DNA of 8,535 nt, taken from positions 1 to 8,535 of the forward strand of contig JADFQT010000104.1 of NCBI GenBank assembly GCA_022561675.1, given 5' to 3'. This document shows positions 5,830 through 8,535 of the stretch, one piece after another; the stretch's first letter is position 1; each line of letters begins with the position of its first letter. The position numbers and the translations under genes were made by a program. Under the pieces are notes generated by a model that did not search any database, was not told the DNA's origin, and saw nothing but the letters and a program-made list of their open reading frames with translations. Source of the DNA: Chloroflexota bacterium (GTDB lineage: Bacteria > Chloroflexota > Dehalococcoidia > Lucifugimonadales > UBA3495).

Positions 5830-7278
5830 ATGGACGCAATTAGCAATTTTCTGTTCAATGTCCTGATCCGAATCGAATGGGCAAGCATTGTGTATTTCCT
5901 GCTGGTCAACAGTCTCTACGGCGTGCTGTTGCTGTCCGCTTGTGCCCAAATGAGAACCCACCTGCTGGCTTCCCGTGGGGAAAATCTCTCCCGGGTACTG
6001 GGCTCCCAGGTCGCTCCCCATATCAGTGTTCTGGCTCCCGCCTATGAGGAAGCTGCCACCATAACCGAAAGCGTAAGGTCTCTGTTGGCCCTTTCCTACC
6101 CCAATCTGGAGTTAATAGTGGTAAATGACGGCTCAAGGGACGACACTCTCCAGGTGCTGGTAGATCAGTTCGAACTGGTTCCGGTTCATCCAATTTATCA
6201 GGAGCTAATCCCGTCCCAGCCGATCAAGGCTCTGTACCGCTCGCGGAGTCATCCCAATCTGGTGGTGGCGGACAAGGAGAATGGCGGCAGCAAGGCAGAC
6301 GCGATGAACGCGGGGCTGAACCTGGCCACCGGGGATCTGGTGTGTGCCATCGATGCGGATACCTTGATTGAACCCGACGCTTTGCAGCGGATGGTGCGCC
6401 CCTTCTTGACCGGAGACAAAGTAATAGCGGCGGGCGGAACAATCCGCTTGGTCAACGGCTCCCAGGTCCGCCGGGGCCGGGTTCTAACCAACCAGGCTCC
6501 GAGAGATCCGCTGGTCGGCTTCCAGGTCATCGAGTATATACGGGCCTTTCTCTTCGGCCGGCTGGGTTGGAATGGCTTGGGGGGTAACCTGATCATCTCC
6601 GGCGCCTTTGGCTTGTTTCGCCGCGATGCCATGCTTCGGGCTGGTGGCTACGCTCACGATGCGTTGGGAGAAGATATGGAGCTCATCGTTAAGCTCCGCT
6701 GCCAGATGTATGAAGAGGGAAGGCCTCACCAGGTGGCATTCATTCCTGACCCGGTGGCCTGGACCGAGGCGCCCGACACGCTTCGGGGTCTTTCCAGCCA
6801 GCGGGATCGTTGGCATCGCGGTCTGGCCGACGTCATTTGGCGGTACCGGCACGTGTTCTTCAACCGGCGTTACGGCGCCATGGGACTGGTAGTATATCCC
6901 TATTTCTTTTTCGTGGAATTGCTGGCGCCGGTGCTGGAGGTGGTGGGATTGATAGTCCTGGTGGTAGGCCTGGCCGTGGGAGCCGTCAATGGCCCCTTCG
7001 CTGCCCTCTTCTTTGCGGCGGCTTACGGTTACGGACTGCTGCTGACCATGCTATCTCTGTTATTGGAGGAAATTTTCTACCGTAGGTATCAGAGTTGGCA
7101 GGACCGGGTGTGGCTGATTACCTGGACCATACTGGAGAATTTCGGCTACCGCCAGCTTACGGTCCTCTGGAGGCTGCGGGGTCTGGTCAAATTCCTACTA
7201 GGTCAAAAGGGCTGGGGCACCATGGAACGTCGGGGTTTTACTCTCTCCCCAAAGCCAGACAACCCCCCGCCGCTTTAG
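5830..7278 (+). CDS. Processive family 2 glycosyltransferase, membrane-bound (482 aa)
   Basis: Predicted polysaccharide synthase of the GT2 fold, in the broad PgaC/BcsA/hyaluronan-synthase class. It polymerises a sugar nucleotide on the cytoplasmic face and threads the chain through its own membrane helices. Visible motifs are VVNDGS (D100), KENGGSKADAMNAG (149-162), the DxD in AIDADT (D175, D177), GEDMEL with the likely catalytic base region E281-D282, and QRDRW (324-328). The last is the Q(Q/R)xRW signature of processive enzymes. One N-terminal helix (about 17-38) and about three hydrophobic segments after residue 350 flank the catalytic domain. There is no PilZ domain. Length is close to PgaC-like enzymes and well short of BcsA. 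The ATG lies six bases after the HEAT stop with only a weak ribosome binding site, consistent with coupling. The polymer cannot be deduced: poly-N-acetylglucosamine, cellulose-like glucan or another glycan are all open. It is the last gene of the operon. Confidence 0.93.
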   Translation: MDAISNFLFNVLIRIEWASIVYFLLVNSLYGVLLLSACAQMRTHLLASRGENLSRVLGSQVAPHISVLAPAYEEAATITESVRSLLALSYPNLELIVVNDGSRDDTLQVLVDQFELVPVHPIYQELIPSQPIKALYRSRSHPNLVVADKENGGSKADAMNAGLNLATGDLVCAIDADTLIEPDALQRMVRPFLTGDKVIAAGGTIRLVNGSQVRRGRVLTNQAPRDPLVGFQVIEYIRAFLFGRLGWNGLGGNLIISGAFGLFRRDAMLRAGGYAHDALGEDMELIVKLRCQMYEEGRPHQVAFIPDPVAWTEAPDTLRGLSSQRDRWHRGLADVIWRYRHVFFNRRYGAMGLVVYPYFFFVELLAPVLEVVGLIVLVVGLAVGAVNGPFAALFFAAAYGYGLLLTMLSLLLEEIFYRRYQSWQDRVWLITWTILENFGYRQLTVLWRLRGLVKFLLGQKGWGTMERRGFTLSPKPDNPPPL

Positions 7279-7290
7279 TCGTAAAGGGGG
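7263..7290 (+). terminator. Stem-loop overlapping the glycosyltransferase stop codon
   Basis: CTTTA (7273-7277) pairs with TAAAG (7282-7286) around GTCG. A C-run (7263-7268) can pair with the following G-run (7286-7290), leaving a small bulge. It sits at the operon's end, where a terminator would be, but no T-tract follows, so intrinsic termination is uncertain. Confidence 0.25.
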
Positions 7291-7364
7291 AGTACCAACC
7301 CGAGGTTCCAGAGCGGCCAGCTCCAGACCCGCGGCAGCCAGCTGCAAATGATTTCTACCGGCGA

Positions 7365-7394
7365 TGGACAGTGGGAGCGGGACCTGGATATAAT
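7365..7394 (+). promoter_or_regulatory. Sigma70-type promoter of tRNA-Ser
   Basis: TGGACA (7365-7370, five of six matches to TTGACA) and a perfect TATAAT (7389-7394) are separated by 18 bases. Transcription would start near 7401, leaving about 44 bases before the mature tRNA. That leader contains the hairpin CCGGGC-GCCC-GCCCGG (7408-7423). This is the best promoter visible in the window. Confidence 0.7.
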
Positions 7395-7444
7395 TGCCTG
7401 CGCCGGTCCGGGCGCCCGCCCGGAAGCGGTTTCGGTTCAGGCTG

Positions 7445-7536
7445 GGAGAGGTGCCAGAGTGGACGAATGGGCGCGACTGGAAATCGCGTAGGGGCTTCAC
7501 GGTCTCTCGCGGGTTCGAATCCCGCCCTCTCCGCCA
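7445..7536 (+). tRNA. tRNA-Ser (anticodon GGA)
   Basis: A complete cloverleaf of the long-variable-arm class. Acceptor GGAGAGG (7445-7451) pairs with CCTCTCC (7526-7532), followed by discriminator G and an encoded CCA (7534-7536). The D arm reads CCAGAGTGG...TGG. The anticodon stem CGCGA/TCGCG encloses loop CTGGAAA, giving anticodon GGA (7479-7481), which reads UCC and UCU serine codons. The variable arm forms a six-pair stem AGGGGC/GTCTCT with wobble pairs, typical of tRNA-Ser. The T arm is GCGGG-TTCGAAT-CCCGC. A good promoter lies upstream; no clear terminator follows. Confidence 0.97.
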
Positions 7537-7672
7537 GCCACGGCTCCCCTTCGTTCCGCTTCCCAGGTTTATCGTTCAGTCCACCGTGTCTGTTGCCCGG
7601 CGATGGCCGGGGCGGGCCAACATCGATGCCGACGGTTCGCCAAATTCGTGGCTGTTGGGAGCCCATATATCG

Positions 7673-7757
7673 TCATGTTGAGCCAGCCGCAGCGGCGAAA
7701 CATCTGGGGGGTGCGACGCCCCTGCCCCAGACCCTTCGCTGCGCTCAGGGCGACATG
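7673..7757. repeat. Imperfect palindromic repeat (MITE/REP-like)
   Basis: The left arm TCATGTTGAGCCAGCCGCAG... (7673-7710) and the reverse complement of the right arm (about 7724-7757, CCCCAGACCCTTCGCTGCGC...) align well. Both carry a GCAGCG-GAA core ending in CTGGGG. The inner loop contains GGGGTGCGACGCCCC. The unit would fold into one long hairpin. Its CTTCGCTGCGCTCAGGGCGACA half is typical of dispersed intergenic palindromes seen in many environmental genomes. It is related in style to 16-188. Confidence 0.6.
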
Positions 7758-7843
7758 GTTGGGGGATTCAATGGCGGGCTTGCCGAATAACGCGATTAAG
7801 GCCGGCCGAGGCCCCAGCCCATTCAGTCGGCCTCCAGCGCCAA

Positions 7844-7875
7844 CCTTCCTTCGACAAACTCATGACGAACGGAAT
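7844..7875. repeat. Half-copy of a dispersed repeat
   Basis: CCTTCCTTCGACAAACTCAT followed by GACGAACGGAAT resembles the common dispersed core CTTCGACAGGCTCAGGACGAACGG. It has no inverted partner nearby, so it looks like a single arm of a palindromic element. The assignment rests on resemblance only. Confidence 0.4.
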
Positions 7876-7935
7876 GCCCGATGTTGGTGACATAATAGAA
7901 GACCCCACCCCGGCGGTAGCCCCTTTCCCTTCAGA

Positions 7936-8307
7936 TCACATGGCTTGATAAACTTCCGGATTGGCGCAATGCTCCATTCGCTTGCCCTGAATCCCGGCGG
8001 CCAGGTTTCGGGCCGCCAATAGGCAGGTGGCCCGGCGGGAGTCCACCGAGGCGCTGCCGATGTGGGGCGATATCACCAGATTATCCAGGGTGAGCAGCGG
8101 GTCATCGGCGGGAATCGGCTCCGGGTCGGTCACGTCCAGCCCGGCGGCCTGAATCCAGCCTTCCTTCAAGGCGGTGTACAGGGCTTTGGGGTCCACCACC
8201 GGGCCCCGGGCCAGGTTGATGAGAACGGCGGTGGGTTTCATGGAACGCAGCTCATCCTCGCCGATGTAGTGGCGGGTCTCCGGCGTTAACGCAGTCCGTC
8301 CGCTCAT
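7936..8307 (-). pseudogene. D-2-hydroxyacid dehydrogenase, C-terminal fragment
   Basis: Only about the last 120 residues of an NAD(P)-dependent D-isomer-specific 2-hydroxyacid dehydrogenase (glyoxylate/hydroxypyruvate reductase or D-glycerate dehydrogenase type; usual length about 320). The fragment keeps the second half of the cofactor domain and all three catalytic positions of the family: Arg34 in NLARG, Glu63 in DPEP and His82 in PHIGS. It ends with the common CANPEVY tail. Recognisable homology starts at TALTPETRH, from about 8295 going left. Upstream of that the frame reads unrelated sequence, and no other frame supplies the expected DFVSLH-like strand or the GxGxxG nucleotide-binding motif. 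The in-frame ATG at 8307 is therefore probably accidental. The N-terminal substrate domain and dinucleotide-binding loop are absent, so a product would be inactive. Either the gene was cut by rearrangement or the assembly is chimeric here. Confidence 0.85.
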
Positions 8308-8535
8308 CTCAGGGATTGACTCTCCACTGCGACATCCTGCTCTCCAACAACCTGCAGAACGACTGGGATCAGGGCCAGAAGTGGCACATCGACAAGTTCG
8401 TGGACGACGCCTTCTGTGAAGATAATCCTGACTTCACACCCGAGCCTCCGGCCGCCCCAGCAGACACATACATCGGCGTCGAGCTAGGGAAGGTCAACAA
8501 CCGTGAACAGGCGGTCGCGTGCTGGATACTCGAAG
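8307..8535 (+). CDS. Unidentified partial ORF running off the window end
   Basis: Frame 8307-8535 is open for 76 codons to the window edge. It has a strong C/G third-position preference (AAC, GAC, CAG, AAG, TTC, GTC), which supports real coding. No ATG is available. A TTG at 8316 is in frame, but the nearest AGGGA is too close to serve as a ribosome binding site. The 5' end is therefore probably missing at the junction with the dehydrogenase fragment. The peptide is acidic and polar, with two cysteines early (HCDILL, AFCEDNPDF), a Pro/Ala-rich stretch (TPEPPAAPAD) and then IGVELGKVNNREQAVACWIL. I do not recognise a family. Its codon bias looks stricter than that of the genes to the left, which fits an origin elsewhere. 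Confidence 0.45.

Larger units (their letters stand above)
7537..7935. other. Gene-free intergenic region with palindromic repeats
   Basis: No supportable gene lies between the tRNA and the dehydrogenase fragment. The stretch contains one full palindromic repeat (7673-7757) and a half-copy (7844-7875). The small hairpin CCGGC-GATG-GCCGG near 7597-7610 and the GC-rich palindromic piece near 7801-7812 have no assigned role. Open frames crossing this area also cross the tRNA and look spurious. Confidence 0.5.

Noticed and set aside
7095..7790. Long plus-strand open frame after the glycosyltransferase.
   Set aside because: It overlaps the glycosyltransferase 3' end, the whole tRNA-Ser gene and a palindromic repeat, and shows no protein-like motifs.
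7673..7875. Repeats considered as a CRISPR array.
   Set aside because: The copies are diverged, palindromic and irregularly spaced, with no uniform spacers and no cas genes.
8062..8289. Plus-strand open frame opposite the dehydrogenase fragment.
   Set aside because: The minus strand carries unmistakable dehydrogenase motifs; the plus frame is its shadow.

Overview
The window looks like a bacterial chromosome segment, estimated by eye at a little under 60% GC. The best guess is a Chloroflexota (Dehalococcoidia/SAR202-like) or similar environmental genome. That guess rests on TTG starts, an uncharacterised DGLP-motif protein of a kind I remember from such genomes, and imperfect palindromic repeats built on GTCATTCCGAAGGAACGAAG- and CTTCGCTGCGCTCAGGGCGACA-type cores. 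It is inference; no rRNA or marker gene is present to settle it.

Layout. Bases 1-197 hold a dispersed imperfect inverted repeat. A 346-residue protein of unknown function with a W-G-D-G-L-P-x-V-P-P-T motif follows (270-1310), starting at a TTG with a near-perfect ribosome binding site. Next is a possible small two-helix membrane protein (1551-1790). After it comes a short segment ending in a very strong intrinsic terminator (1914-1952), which may be the decayed right end of an IS200/IS605-type element. A 368-base leader without genes (1953-2320) precedes the main locus.

The main locus (2321-7278) is a tight four-gene operon with spacings of 1, -8 and 6 bases. It encodes (1) a single-domain CheY-like response regulator, (2) a 689-residue HPt-REC-REC-GGDEF-REC signalling hub, (3) a membrane-anchored HEAT-repeat protein, and (4) a processive family 2 glycosyltransferase with the QRDRW motif. 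The hub's first receiver has lost its phosphoacceptor Asp and its Lys. Its GGDEF motif reads DGPQF while an I-site-like RSED is kept at the canonical spacing. The simplest reading is a locus in which a phosphorelay, and perhaps c-di-GMP binding rather than synthesis, controls export of an extracellular polysaccharide. The HEAT protein would be the membrane-side adaptor. No histidine kinase, PilZ protein or outer-membrane exporter is in the window.

After the operon come a tRNA-Ser(GGA) gene with its own sigma70-type promoter, a second palindromic repeat with a related half-copy, and then, on the minus strand, only the C-terminal third of a D-2-hydroxyacid dehydrogenase. At about 8296-8310 this fragment is abruptly joined to an unrelated plus-strand open frame that runs off the end. 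The junction is either a genuine rearrangement or an assembly chimera.
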